Positions 1 to 10,151 of a DNA stretch of 64,000 nt are shown here, in pieces. This DNA is from Pachyseris speciosa. Taxonomy: Eukaryota > Cnidaria > Anthozoa > Scleractinia > Pachyseridae. The DNA lies in the NCBI GenBank assembly GCA_016490735.1, contig JAEMWC010000122.1, positions 902,501 to 966,500 of the forward strand, written 5' to 3'. A program made the translations under genes and the position numbers. The notes below the pieces were generated by a model that worked only from the letters and a program-made list of their open reading frames with translations, made no database searches and was not told where the DNA came from. Each line of letters opens with the position of its first letter. The stretch's first letter is position 1.

Positions 1-130
1 CAAGGTTTGATTAGTTCCAGAATGACCGTTTGATGATTTGTGCAAATGAAGTACAGTAAGCCTAGTTACATGATGGTCTGACGGCAGGATCGCAGGGTAC
101 TTCAGCTCGCCGCTCAATGGTATGTTGTCC
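1..130 (-). pseudogene. BEL/Pao integrase zinc-binding segment, partial
   Basis: The minus-strand translation of the first 130 bases contains a DHHVTRL segment followed by HLH and GHSG. This resembles the H2C2 zinc-binding region that opens BEL/Pao integrases, which normally precedes the DDE core. The core itself would lie outside the window. It follows the RNase H region in the order expected for a pol polyprotein. Confidence 0.6.
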
Positions 131-485
131 AGGCGACCACCAACCCTAACAAGGCCCCTTTTCACAAGTGGATTCAGCTTGGCCAACTGGTTTTCACTCT
201 TTTTAGTGAATGGATCAAGCATACCAGAATCCCTTTGGACCAACCTTACAATTTCTTCTGATGCATCAACGATTTCCTTGACCTCTAACGGCCCACTGCT
301 CAACGAAGTTTGACGCCGAGAAGACTTCCCGGACTGAAACAGCAAATACTTCTTGAACCTCAACAACCATGCTACTGACTTCTACAACTAGTACCAAGAC
401 GAGGGTCGGTTTATAAGACAACTAAGGGTTTCCGGGAGTTTACTATCAGAGATAACAATGGCACCAACCCGAGCAGTTCCTTTCT

Positions 486-1349
486 TTACCTCTGCGTCAA
501 TTCATGGATGCCTCTTGAGGCAAGAACGACAGGATTTAAGTGCGTCGGTACATTCCTCCACTGAGATGGTGTTGTGGAATCATGAATCAGCTGCAACCTA
601 TTTGCTACGAAGGTCTGGAATCTTCTTGTAGTGTTCCTCAAGTATCGCAGCACGACTGTGGAATCTGTCCACAAGACAACATTGCTGATGGATAACTGCA
701 ATTGCTGGTTGCAAGCGACGTCACGGCAGCCATGTTGGAGGTCAAAAACAATGGCCTTTCTCTCCGCTGGGAACTAAATTCTATTTTTATGTAAATTCTT
801 CGAAACATGGCCGCCCTGTCACGTGGTTGCAAACCAAGAATTCTTCACAAAGTTGTTTGTTAACCTTTACAGCCAAAGTGGTTATAGTCAGCTCCAACCT
901 TGGTACAGTAATCGTTTTAAGTGGTGCTACCCTGGACTTTCCCATGGCCAGGCTACAGTGGATACGACCTTCAACATCTGTGAAGCGCAAATATGAAGCA
1001 GTTCCATACCCGGTCACGGAGGCATCCGCAAAGTGATGAGCGCGATGCTCTTAATACCTTTGATTTCTGCTGGTTTATAACACCTGGGAACCCTGACAGA
1101 AGTCAACACTCGAAAACCACTCTCCCAATCATGCCATGGTTTCAGCACTTGTTCTCGGAGTTCCTCATCCCAGCCATGACCAAGACGGCAAAGGTCCTGA
1201 AGATTACTTTTAGCTGGTAATACCATGGATGCAGTTAAGCCAAGGGGGTCATAAACTGAAGCAACGTACGATAAGATACCCCTCCTTGTCTCTGCTTTAA
1301 CCGTTTCACCTGGAAAATCCAAGGCTGTCTTCCTCCACATTCCACTCAA
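486..1349 (-). pseudogene. BEL/Pao RNase H region (pol), frame-broken
   Basis: Three overlapping minus-strand reading frames cover the connection and RNase H domain. The first has the SYVASVYDPLGL signature that follows the reverse transcriptase in Pao-type pol. The second has MGKSRVAPLK and TVPRLEL, typical of BEL RNase H. The third has the catalytic WTDS motif and a terminal ASRG. The family usually reads NPADDASRG at that last motif; here it reads NPVVLASRG, so acidic catalytic residues appear lost. Frame changes near 1014 and 700 confirm decay. Confidence 0.75.
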
Positions 1350-1385
1350 CTCCTAGGGCTCTTTCTGTCGGTAGTCTTTCCAAGT

Positions 1386-3023
1386 CTAGGGTACATGACG
1401 CATAACGCTTTTCTCATTGGAGACCCATTTGGTCAATCGAAAGCCACCGCGAGCCAGTAACATTGGGAGCTCATCAACAAGTTTGACCGCTTCCTCCTTC
1501 GTGGCAAGAGACTTAAGACAATCATCCACATAAAAATTGTTGCAGACAGTCTCTATAGTGTTCTTGCTGAAGTCTCCTAGGTTGTCTTCGGTTGTCTTTC
1601 TAAAAACATATGAGCAACAACTCGGAGATGATGTTGCTCCAAAGAGATGAACAACTATTTGGTGATCGACTGGCTCCTGGTCAATGCCCCCTCCTGGCCA
1701 CCACAGGAACCGTAAGGCTTCGCAATCTTCAGGTTTAACCTTAACCTGGTGAAACATTTTCTCGATGTCTGCCATCAGGGCAACTCGTTCTTCCCGGAAC
1801 CTTAGCAGTACTCCCACAAGTGAGTTTCTGAAGTCTGGGCCCTGTAGGAGCTGATCATTTAAAGATGTGTTCTGAAACTTCGCCGCACAGTCAAACACGA
1901 TCCTAACCTTTCCTGCCTTTTAGGGATGTACAACAGGGTGGTGTGGTAAATAGCAAACAGGCACACAGTCACTACAAGTTGGCCCGTCTGCTGTAATCTT
2001 CCTGGCATGGCCTTTCGCAAGGTAGTCTCCCATAGTTTCCTTGTAGCTTTTAAGGAGCTTAGGATCCCTTCTCAGCCGCCTTTTCAGATATTGTAGTCTC
2101 CTTTCTGTCATGGACTTGTTGTTCGGTAAGTATGGGGCGTCGCATTTCCAGGGTAGCGCAATCTCATAATGGCCACCCACCATTTTCACTGACCTGTCCA
2201 CAACCGATCTGGCTCGACGATCCTCTACGGCAACGCACTCCTTCAAGTCAGCTGTACATTCACTGAAATCCGCATTGTAGAGGCGTTCTAGCTGAAGCTG
2301 GATTGGATCCACGCCCTTCACCCACTCAGTACAGCCCAATGGCTGGTCAACGTGGATGAAATTAACGTGGGCACCTTCATCCCTCCTTCCTTTCAGTGGT
2401 CGCATAACAGTCCATCGTAGTAATGTTCGCACTGCATGCGGCTGGCCTATTTTCCCAGTGCGTACTTCAAGAGGGCACAAAGCTTCCGGCGCATCACCTC
2501 CAATCAGGATAGTTTCAATGTTTTTAAGATGTGGCCAGTCCATGACATCCTTGTTTGTCGGAATACTTCGTTCCGTAACTGGCAAGGTTTCTGTAGTCCA
2601 GACCTTCTCTAAGCGCACTCCCTTTCCTGTAGCAACACCCACAACCTCAAGACATAGTTGCTGGCTTTCTTTGCGCTGAGGTCCTGAGACTGTAGACAAC
2701 GTGAACTGCACTGGTGTACAGTCTGCTTCTAGCTCTTTCGCCAAACTTGTCAGGCACATAGTGGTGTTCGAACCACTGTCCAAAAAGGTGTAAGTTTCAA
2801 TGATACGATTGCTGTATGGTGAACTGACCTTTACAGGAACCACTTGGAGTCCAATACGACCATAGTTTGAAGCCACATTACTTGTTGCACTAACACTGGT
2901 AGCGTCATTGTGAGAACAACCTCCGGGAGAAGGGGTCTGGCTGCCCAAAAAAAGCACACATTTAAAGGTTTTCCTCTCATTGCCGCCCTGTCGGAGGTCG
3001 TTGCCAAGCGTGGCTAACGTCAT
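1386..3023 (-). pseudogene. BEL/Pao protease and reverse transcriptase, interrupted by an in-frame stop
   Basis: The upstream half, 1920-3023, carries a Pao-type aspartic protease with the active-site motif LDSGS near residue 80 and conserved downstream segments (ILIGGDAPEAL). A TAA codon at 1920-1922 interrupts the frame, which then continues in the same phase through a reverse transcriptase with [20 protein letters not shown] and the catalytic YVDD box (near 1520-1540). A single nonsense mutation therefore separates protease from polymerase; this is degeneration rather than programmed recoding as far as I can see, although recoding was not tested. The frame is lost near 1380, before RNase H. 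Confidence 0.85.
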
Positions 3024-3137
3024 GCTATTGTTACAGAGGCCTGTTTTGCCCTTGGCTGATAATTTGAAGCCTCTAGGCGACTCCGACTTTCGGTTGACTC
3101 TTTGGCCAAAGTAGGTGTTGACTACAGCAGCACGGCT

Positions 3138-4749
3138 TTATACAAACTCTGTAAGGTGGGAGAATGTTGGCGTGATCTGAGATTCATACAACTGATTGGC
3201 CTTCTCTGCCCATTTTGCCCTGAGATGAATTGGAAGGCGGGCCACAATCCTTCCAAGTGTGTCCATTGAGTTTAGATTACTTGTGTGTCCTAACTGGGTA
3301 GACCCAAGGAGACACGTTTCCATGTCACGAGCCAGCTGGGAGAATATTTGCGGATCAGGACTTCTATTCGGAAGCCCACTGACTACCTTTTCTAGGAAGG
3401 CCCTAGTCACTACATGGGTTCGGCCAAAGTTCCTTTGTAAAATCTCCTTCGCTCGCTTATAACCTTCTTCAGGGGGTATCATAATACAATGTTCAATAGC
3501 TTCTCGTGCTTTCCTCTGCAGTACTGAACAAGGTAGCTTAGGCGATCCACATCATTTTCCTCCTTACTTTCTACATTTACCTCAAAGTTACGCATAAACA
3601 AAGAGAAGATATGAGATTCGCCACTGAAGCTCATGTATTCTCTCTAAGGCATACGAAGATCCCGCACCACTTCGTCCATTGTGTTCTGCTGTCTTTCCAA
3701 CAGACTCTGTAATTGCTGAGCACTGCTCGGAACTGCTGAGTGGCCACGTCCCCCGTTCTGGTATAAGCTAGATAAAGGACCCTATTGTGCTCTTGATTCT
3801 GTTTGTTTGAACTCCATGCATTCTCTCTGGGGCAGGGAATGAGCGCTTACTACTCCATCTATATTGTTCCCTTGTCTCTCTGACAGATTCCTTATTTGCT
3901 GAACACTGCCTAACATTGTTGATTGGTGGCCTATCTCGCCCTGATGCATGCTGGGTAAGGGTCCCCTTGGTGTTTCAGACTCTGAGCTCCCGCTTTCACT
4001 CATCCCTAAGTTTTCTTCGAGCCGTCGTAGCTCTTCCTGTTGGCATTTTATTTCCAGTTTTTCGCGCATAATTTCACGTTCTTGGATGGCACAATTAATT
4101 TCAATTTCCAATTTCTCCCTGGCTTCCTTCATACGCTTTTCCAGGGCCGCCCTTTCAACCAGTTCTTGCTCCTCAAGAGCCTGCAGTCATTTGGACCATT
4201 CTGACTCATCAAGGCTAGGTTTATTTTGCATAGGTGAATTTTCCTCTCCGCTCGCGGGAGTCTGGTAACGAAAGCTTATTGAGCTATGCAAAGTCCCGCG
4301 GGCAGGATCGGGATTGCTCGAGAACGTGTTAGCGTAATTTCGCGGTACATATGTCGGCGCTAAAGGAGTTAATTGTTGACCATACAGATCCTGTCGTACT
4401 GAAACACTTGAAACCTGCTGTAATGGAGAAGGTTGAGAATCGGAAACCGCCGCTCGAACCGTTGTACCACTCGAAGTTTCGGCTAATTCCGACTTCTGAC
4501 CGTTGTCAACGTTAGGAGGAGTGTTTTCTGGAGAAGGATGCATGTTTACATTCTGTTCTCCGGGCGTCTCTTCAGCGTAAACTAAATCTTGAGACATTCC
4601 TTCGGCCACCGTAACATCGTGATCATCTGACGCATGATAATCGTCATCCTGTGAATCTTCGAGTTCAGCTTGATGTTGTGGCGTTAATTTCTTCGCTTTC
4701 TTGATTTTGTCGGAGACTTCTTCGCTTTACTCTTTCCTTTCTTCGTCAT
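3138..4749 (-). pseudogene. BEL/Pao gag-like region with coiled coil and DUF1759-like domain
   Basis: The minus strand opens at an ATG (4747-4749) into a lysine-rich start, then changes frame within about 50 bases into an acidic stretch and a serine/threonine-rich segment (4187-4609). A glutamate/lysine coiled coil follows (about 4000-4140), with the heptad-like run EREIMREKLEIKCQQEELRR. The end, 3138-3600, resembles DUF1759, the gag-associated domain of BEL/Pao elements, with the NFGRTHVVTRAFL segment. At least three frame breaks are visible, so this is a pseudogene. The bases between it and the protease (3024-3137) should hold a zinc knuckle but are too eroded to call. Confidence 0.65.
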
Positions 4750-5124
4750 CTCTTTTATGAGAACTGTATAAGCTCCAGTTAAGCTTACTGATGGTTTAAT
4801 TTCCCTTACTGATGAGATACACAAGAATAACAACATACACAAGCGCGCGGTTCTAAAATGAAAACAAAAATAGTGGTAACTAAAGTGATACCGAAACGAA
4901 ATGAAGCGAAATAAAACGAAATAAATGCAAATAAACAAATAAATACAAGCTAGTACCTCATACAGTAAGAAGATCCCGGGTAAAGAATCAAAATTACATA
5001 AATAACTTCCTTGGTGTAAACTTTCCGACCGAGCACATGGCAAGATAAAAAATATAAATCGCTACCAGAAAATCATGGGAAACAAGCAGGCCCGCAATGT
5101 TTGCAAAGTACTAGAATAGATCCT
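4750..5124. other. AT-rich spacer, no gene seen
   Basis: This stretch holds AAATAAA-like runs and no coding resemblance. It sits where a 5' LTR or leader of the BEL/Pao element would be, but I see no terminal repeat that could be matched inside the window. Confidence 0.5.
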
Positions 5125-5139
5125 ACAGTCTGAACAGAA
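5125..5139. repeat. Left copy of a 15-bp direct repeat flanking the tRNA-like array (candidate target-site duplication)
   Basis: The sequence ACAGTCTGAACAGAA occurs here and again at 6809-6823, exactly at the two outer edges of the 250-bp unit array. Bases outside the 15-mer differ. A target-site duplication of this length is typical of LINE-driven (SINE) insertion. Confidence 0.75.
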
Positions 5140-5213
5140 ATCAAATGAAGAATGATCCTCGCAGTTGTGAACGCAATTTATGCAATTGCGAAAAGAAGCC
5201 TGAAAAAAGTTCA

Positions 5214-5261
5214 GGACTTCAACGGGGTTTGAACCCGTGACCTCGCGATTACCGGTGCGAT

Positions 5262-5287
<26 letters not shown>
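5214..5287 (-). tRNA. tRNA-Thr-like sequence (anticodon position GGT), unit 1
   Basis: The 74-nt minus-strand sequence has a 7-bp acceptor stem (GGCTTCA with TGAAGTC), a D arm, and a perfect T arm with GGTTCAAACC. A-box and B-box promoters are intact. The anticodon stem pairs badly, and position 33 is C instead of the universal T, so translation competence is doubtful. On its strand the downstream sequence has only a short interrupted T run (TGAACTTTTTT). Confidence 0.55.
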
Positions 5288-5292
<5 letters not shown>

Positions 5293-5463
5293 TGTTGGGA
5301 GCAGGTCAATTGTGGGTTCATATGATCCCGTGAAAGAAATGAGTGTGAATGATATATGAAATGAATCATATATGAACTGCGGAAATGAAATCAAATGAAG
5401 AATGATCCTCGCAGTTGTGAACGCAATTTATGCAATTGCGAAAAGAAGCCTGAAAAAAATTCA

Positions 5464-5511
5464 GGACTTCAACGGGGTTTGAACCCGTGACCTCGCGATT
5501 ACCGGTGCGAT

Positions 5512-5537
<26 letters not shown>
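5464..5537 (-). tRNA. tRNA-Thr-like sequence, unit 2
   Basis: Same 74-nt sequence as unit 1 on the minus strand, 250 bp further on. The downstream minus-strand sequence is TGAATTTTTTTC, a good polymerase III terminator a few bases past the 3' end. Same unpaired anticodon stem. Confidence 0.55.
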
Positions 5538-5542
<5 letters not shown>

Positions 5543-5615
5543 TGTTGGGAGCATTTTTTTTCTGAATTTTCACGGGATCATATGAACCCACAATTGACCT
5601 TCTCCCAACATCAGT

Positions 5616-5689
5616 GGCTTCATAGCCCAGTTGGTTAGAGCATCGCACCGGTAATCGCGAGGTCACGGGTTCAAACCCCGTTGAAGTCC
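5616..5689 (+). tRNA. tRNA-Thr-like sequence, unit 3
   Basis: First plus-strand unit after the inversion. One change in the D stem (GCCC for GCTC) weakens D-stem pairing and the A box. T arm intact, T-run terminator directly downstream. Confidence 0.5.
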
Positions 5690-5860
5690 TGAATTTTTTT
5701 CAGGCTTCTTTTCGCAATTGCATAAATTGCGTTCACAATTGCGAGGATCATTCTTCATTTGATTTCATTTCCGCAGTTCATATATGATTCATTTCATATA
5801 TCATTCACACTCATTTCTTTCACGGGATCATATGAACCCACAATTGACCTGCTCCCAACA

Positions 5861-5865
<5 letters not shown>

Positions 5866-5891
<26 letters not shown>

Positions 5892-5939
5892 ATCGCACCG
5901 GTAACCGCGAGGTCACGGGTTCAAACCCCGTTGAAGTCC
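5866..5939 (+). tRNA. tRNA-Thr-like sequence, unit 4
   Basis: Plus-strand unit 250 bp after unit 3. A box, B box and T-run terminator intact; anticodon arm carries GTAACCGCGA where the others have GTAATCGCGA. Confidence 0.55.
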
Positions 5940-6115
5940 TGAATTTTTTCCAGGCTTCTTTTCGCAATTGCATAAATTGCGTTCACAACTGCGAGGATCA
6001 TTCTTCATTTGATTTCATTTCCGCAGTTCATATATGATTCATTTCATATATCATTCACACTCATTTCTTTCACGGGATCATATGAACCCACAATTGCCCT
6101 GCTCCCAACATCAGT

Positions 6116-6189
6116 GGCTTCATAACTCAGTTGATTAGAGCATCGCACCGGTAATCGCGAGGTCACGGGTTCAAACCCCGTTGAAGACC
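6116..6189 (+). tRNA. tRNA-Thr-like sequence, unit 5 (most diverged)
   Basis: Changes in the D arm (ATAACTCAGTTGATTA) and in the 3' acceptor strand (GAAGACC) break pairs that the other units keep. A long T run follows. Confidence 0.45.
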
Positions 6190-6362
6190 TGAATTTTTTT
6201 TTCAGGCTTCTTTTCGCAATTGCATAAATTGCTTTCACAACTGCGAGGATCATTCTTCATTTGATCTCATTTCCGCAGTTCATATATGATTCATTTCATA
6301 TATCATTCACACTCATTTCTTTCACGGGATCATATGAACCCACAATTGACCTGCTCCCAACA

Positions 6363-6367
<5 letters not shown>

Positions 6368-6393
<26 letters not shown>

Positions 6394-6441
6394 ATCGCAC
6401 TGGTAATCGCGAGGTCACGGGTTCAAACCCCGTTGAAGTCC
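6368..6441 (+). tRNA. tRNA-Thr-like sequence, unit 6
   Basis: Full-length unit with one change in the anticodon loop (CACTGGTAA), which restores a T at position 33, so the loop reads CTGGTAA. A box, B box and T-run terminator are intact. Confidence 0.55.
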
Positions 6442-6612
6442 TGAATTTTTTTCAGGCTTCTTTTCGCATTTGCATAAATTGCGTTCACAACTGCGAGGTT
6501 CATTCTTCATTCAATTTCATTTCCGCAGTTCATATATGATTCATTTCATATATCATTCACACTCATTTCTTTCACGGGATCATATGAACCCACAATTGAC
6601 CTGCTCCCAACA

Positions 6613-6617
<5 letters not shown>

Positions 6618-6643
<26 letters not shown>

Positions 6644-6691
6644 ATCGCACCGGTAATCGCGAGGTCACGGGTTCAAACCCCGTTGAAGTCC
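6618..6691 (+). tRNA. tRNA-Thr-like sequence, unit 7
   Basis: Last unit, identical in the tRNA-like part to the array consensus. A box TAGCTCAGTTGG, B box GGTTCAAACCC and a T-run terminator are all present. Confidence 0.55.
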
Positions 6692-6808
6692 TGAATTTTT
6701 TTCAGGCTTCTTTTCGCAATTGCATAAATTGCGTTCACAACTGCGAGGATCATTCTTCATTTGATTTCATTTCCGCAGTTCATATATGATTCATTTCATA
6801 TATCATTC

Positions 6809-6823
6809 ACAGTCTGAACAGAA
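6809..6823. repeat. Right copy of the 15-bp direct repeat flanking the tRNA-like array
   Basis: Exact copy of ACAGTCTGAACAGAA at 5125-5139, immediately outside the last 250-bp unit. Confidence 0.75.
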
Positions 6824-7070
6824 TTAATTACTTTCTGCGTACCGCGTAGCCGGCTGTGTGGAAAATTGTTCGAGTGGCGGCGTATTCTGCAGTTAAGCCG
6901 TCCTTCGAATCTGCTTCGCAGAACTGCTGGAGATAGACCATCCTCATCCTCTTCCGTATCTTCTTCTTCATCGCTTGTATGGGCAAGTGGCTCTTCGGCG
7001 TACTGTTGGACATATCCAACCACTTCCATTTCATCCGGTGTTTCGCTTTATGATTCGTCTCCGCTGGAAT
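6824..7070. other. Spacer between tRNA-like array and Ngaro element
   Basis: A short minus-strand open frame runs through it with a strongly acidic patch (SDEEEDTEEDEDG) encoded around 6940-6975. It has no recognised domain and could be a piece of a first exon or of an element; I do not call a gene. Confidence 0.4.
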
Positions 7071-7218
7071 TCGAATGTTTCTGCGTTTTGAATAATTAGC
7101 GGAAAAATATGCTCTCGTCGTTATGAACTGTCAAGGGATTCGGCAAGAGTATTTAAAGAGTTGTCGTATGTAGATTGGCCCTCTTGGTATTCTCTCTGGA
7201 GGCGCTCACTCTTACTTT
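7071..7218 (+). repeat. Split direct repeat A1 of the Ngaro-like element
   Basis: 148 bases from TCGAATGTTT to CTTACTTT, matching A2 at 10004-10151 with a handful of substitutions. It contains the run GCGTTTTGAATAATTAGCGG. Confidence 0.85.
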
Positions 7219-7228
7219 AGAATTCTCT

Positions 7229-7960
7229 TTCTGGTTTTCGCGGTTCATGGGCGAGGAGGATTCTTCATCATCTACTTCTATTCCTTCCGATTTACATGCC
7301 ATTTTGGAGGCGCAGAAGGACGTTATCCTGTCCGCAGTAAATACGCAGATTCAGGGCCTACAAAGCAACTTGCTTAAAGCGCAGACGGAGTTGGCTTCGC
7401 AATTAGCTTCGGAAGTACAACCAGAAACCCACGTCTTCAAGAAGAAAGGGAATGAGCCACAGTTCAATTTCAACCGGAAGGTGATCAAGAAGGGCTCTGC
7501 CGCATTAAAAGATTTGGAGAATGGGAATATTGGCAAGGCGAAGGAGGAATTGAATGAAGGTATTTCCTTGCTTAATAACAGACAGAAGATAAGTAAACTA
7601 GCGGACAAACCGAATTTGGTTGGGCCACGGTTCAAGAATACGTTTGTGATGATTTGGCCGATGATGACGCGGACGCCTCAAAAATTAAGAAGGCTGAAAA
7701 AAAAAAGAGCCGCAGCCAAGCTTAAAACTCTTCAAGAGAAAATCCAGCGCCAAATTTTCCTTTTCCGCGCTTTCCCCAAATAATGCCTCCTGGCGGAATT
7801 GGTGGTGTGTCCGGTTCTTTTCCTCCTGCTGGTAGTTATTTTCGTTTCTAAGGTCGATACTCCGGAAACTTTTTCAGAGGCTCCGATTTGTGTTTTCGAT
7901 GCGGAAAGAGAGGTCGCTGGGCCAGCTCTTGCCCCTCCAAAGATAAACTCTTGTCTTCAA
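7229..7960 (+). pseudogene. Ngaro/DIRS gag-like protein, frame-broken
   Basis: A frame starting at the ATG at 7229 (MGEEDSSSSTS) encodes a helical, glutamine- and leucine-rich segment with QIQGLQSNLLKAQTELASQL and a second helix with KAKEELNEGISLLNNRQK. This resembles gag-like proteins of DIRS elements in other invertebrates. A frameshift near 7630 ends the homologous frame. A zinc-knuckle-like remnant (CGKRGRWASSC, with R in place of the usual H) is readable in another frame near 7890-7930. The product would package element RNA; this copy cannot. Confidence 0.65.
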
Positions 7961-7970
7961 GATCGAAATC

Positions 7971-9652
7971 ATGAATTTTTTGGATTTGGATCAGTGTGAA
8001 TTTGTTCAGTCGGAGCAGGACGTCGAAGAATCATTTTGTATTCAAGGGAAGTTGCGAGCAAATTTTCCTTTTTGTCGTGGTGTAGTTGGAGCTTCAGAGT
8101 TTGTTCTTGACATTATTCAAAACGGTTATAAAATTGTTTTTCGGGAATCGCCCTTTCCGTATTCGATCGAGAATCGATCTTCTGCTTTACATCGGAGAAC
8201 TTTTGTTCAGGGTGCAATTTCAGAGTTGTTGACACGTGGCTGCATAAGAGAGGTTCCTGTTTCCCCTCAGTTTTGCAATCCTTTACACGTCGCTGTGCAG
8301 TCGTCAGGCAAACTTAGTCTTATTTTGGATTATCTCATCTTAACAAATTTATCATTAAGAAGTCCATCAAATACGAAGACTTGAGAACAGTTCTTCAAAT
8401 GTTTCCTCCTGGAATGTTTGTTTTTTCTTTTGATCTCAAGTCAGCTTATCACCACATTGATATTTGTGAGGAGCACAGGAAATTCTTGTCGTTTAAATGG
8501 CCTTCTTCCGATGGAGTTATGAAATTTTACGAATTTAAGGTTTTGACTTTTGGTTTGAGTCCAGCTCCATACGTCCTCACCAAAGTGGTTCCTCAACTGG
8601 TTAAATACTGGAGAGGTCGTGGTCATCTTACTCTTTTGTATCTCGATGACGGGCGGATTGGAGGGGATATGTCTGTGGAGCGTGCCAGAATCCTTAGTGA
8701 TTTAATTCGTCAAGACTTGCTTTTTCTGGTTTACTCCTAACGACGACAAATCGACTTGGGATCCTACACAGAAGTTAGTTTTCCTGGGATCCGTTTTGGA
8801 TTTTGACAAAGGTTTAATTCAGATTCCTGAGTGCCGCATCCTTAAGCTCAAATCTTCCTTAGTTTCTTGTCTCCAAAATGACCGGATTATAGCCACAGAT
8901 CTTGCTTCAGTTACTGGGCAAATTATTTCTATGGCTTGTGCAGTAGGCAATGTTACCAGGCTGTTTACAAGGAATTGCTATGCAGCTACTGAGTGTAGAA
9001 CCTTCTGGGATCAGCCCTTGCATGTTTCCCCTGAGATTCGTAATGAACTTTCTTTTTGGTTGAGCAATATTGACGCTTTTAATGGTAAGGTTATGTCACC
9101 TAAAATCAAGCGCAGTGATGCACACTCCGATGCTAGTGACTCCGGTTTTGGTTGCTATTTCGTGCAGTGTGGCCTTGATTTAGTGTCGGGCGTTTGGTCC
9201 GACGAGGAAATGCGGTCTAGCTCTACTTTCAGAGAGATTTTGGCAGTTACATTTGTTCTGCTTTCTTTGGTTAACCAGTTATCAGGTTTAAGTGTTGAAT
9301 GGTTTACGGACAACCAAAATGTATCTACCGGATTATTTCGTCTGGAAGTAGTAAAGGTTATTTGCAGTCCGAGGCTTTGTCCATCTTTAACATCTGCTGC
9401 AATCATGGCATTTCGATTGAAATGGAGTGGATCCCAAGGTCCCAGAATGACCAGGCTGATTTTCACAGTCGTATTTATGACGCGGACGATTGGGGCCTTT
9501 TTCCGCCTTCGTTTCATCGCATTGACTTAGTTTGGGGTCCTCATACTATAGACCGTTTCTCAATTCATGTGAATGCTAAACTTCCGCGTTATAATTCACT
9601 ATTTTGGAATTCGGGTTCTGAAGGCATAGATGCTTTTGTCATGAATTGGTAA
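7971..9652 (+). pseudogene. DIRS/Ngaro reverse transcriptase and RNase H, frame-broken
   Basis: Four overlapping plus-strand frames carry the polymerase. 7971-8384 holds the N-terminal part with GCIREVPVSPQFCNPLHV. 8381-8740 holds DLKSAYHHIDI, FGLSPAPYVLTK and the catalytic box LLYLDDG. 8796-9530 continues through the thumb into RNase H with SDASDSGFG and WFTDNQN. 9299-9652 carries the C-terminal EWIPRSQNDQADFHSR. The frame changes near 8384, 8740 and 9300 show the copy is inactive. The product would copy element RNA to DNA. Confidence 0.85.
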
Positions 9653-9906
9653 TTGTAAAGCTTCAGGTTCTGTTATCGTCCCTTTGTGGCACTCCGCCCC
9701 GTTTTGGCCGTTGATTTGTCCAGACGGAAGACGTTTTGCCAGTTTTATTGTTGACTGGATGGAGCTTCCCTCATGTAAAGCAGACTTGAAGTTCCGGATG
9801 ATTGCTTTGAGAGTCCACTTCGATTGTTAGGTATCTTTTATGTTTGTTCTTTTACGTTCTTTATGTTTTAGCAGGTCGTTGTCTCTTTCTTTGTACTCTT
9901 GGGGCT

Positions 9907-10008
9907 GTGCGGCCTCCTGTTAGCACACGATAGCAAGTCTGTGTCATGTTTTCTGTTTATTGTTTCGCACGGGTTAGGTGGTGTTAGGGAATTCAGACGA
10001 GAGTCGAA
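9907..10008 (+). repeat. Split direct repeat B1 of the Ngaro-like element
   Basis: 102 bases matching B2 at 12177-12278 with two visible differences. Its last five bases, TCGAA, are shared with the start of A2. Confidence 0.85.
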
Positions 10009-10151
10009 TTTTTCCGCGTTTTGAATAATTAGCGGAAAAATATGCTCTCGTCGTTATGAACTGTCAAGGGATTCGGCAAGAGTATTTAAAGAGGTGTCGT
10101 ATGTAGATTGGCCTTCTTGGTGTTCTCTCTGGAGACGCTCACTCTTACTTT
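10004..10151 (+). repeat. Split direct repeat A2 of the Ngaro-like element
   Basis: Matches A1 over 148 bases and joins B1 through the shared TCGAA, which looks like the crossover core for the tyrosine recombinase. Confidence 0.85.

Larger units (their letters stand above)
1..4749 (-). mobile_element. BEL/Pao-type LTR retrotransposon, degenerate, truncated by window edge
   Basis: Read on the minus strand, the region shows the BEL/Pao order: a gag-like part with a coiled coil and a DUF1759-like segment, an aspartic protease with an LDSGS motif, a reverse transcriptase with YVDD, an RNase H region and the start of an integrase zinc-binding segment. The reading frame is broken in several places, so the copy is dead. 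The 3' part, including most of the integrase and any 3' LTR, lies left of position 1. I found no convincing 5' LTR in the 400 bases to the right of gag. The family call rests on the DUF1759, Pao-type protease and YVDD combination, known from BEL/Pao elements. Confidence 0.85.
5140..6808. repeat. Array of seven 250-bp units containing tRNA-Thr-like sequences, with an internal head-to-head inversion
   Basis: Seven units repeat with a spacing of 250 bp (one of 252). Units 1-2 lie on the minus strand and units 3-7 on the plus strand; the change of orientation is at about 5552-5580. Each unit contains a 74-nt tRNA-like segment, an upstream segment with TCACGGGATCATATGAACCC, and a downstream segment ending in CATTTGATTTCATTT. 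Units are more than 95% alike by eye. The array is bounded by a 15-bp direct repeat. A tandem SINE family or an amplified tRNA-gene cluster are the two readings. Confidence 0.9.

Noticed and set aside
6044..6253. Open frame across the tRNA-like array (GFEPVTSRLPVRCSNQLSY peptide)
   Set aside because: It is the antisense translation of the tRNA-like unit and its flanks, with no gene support.
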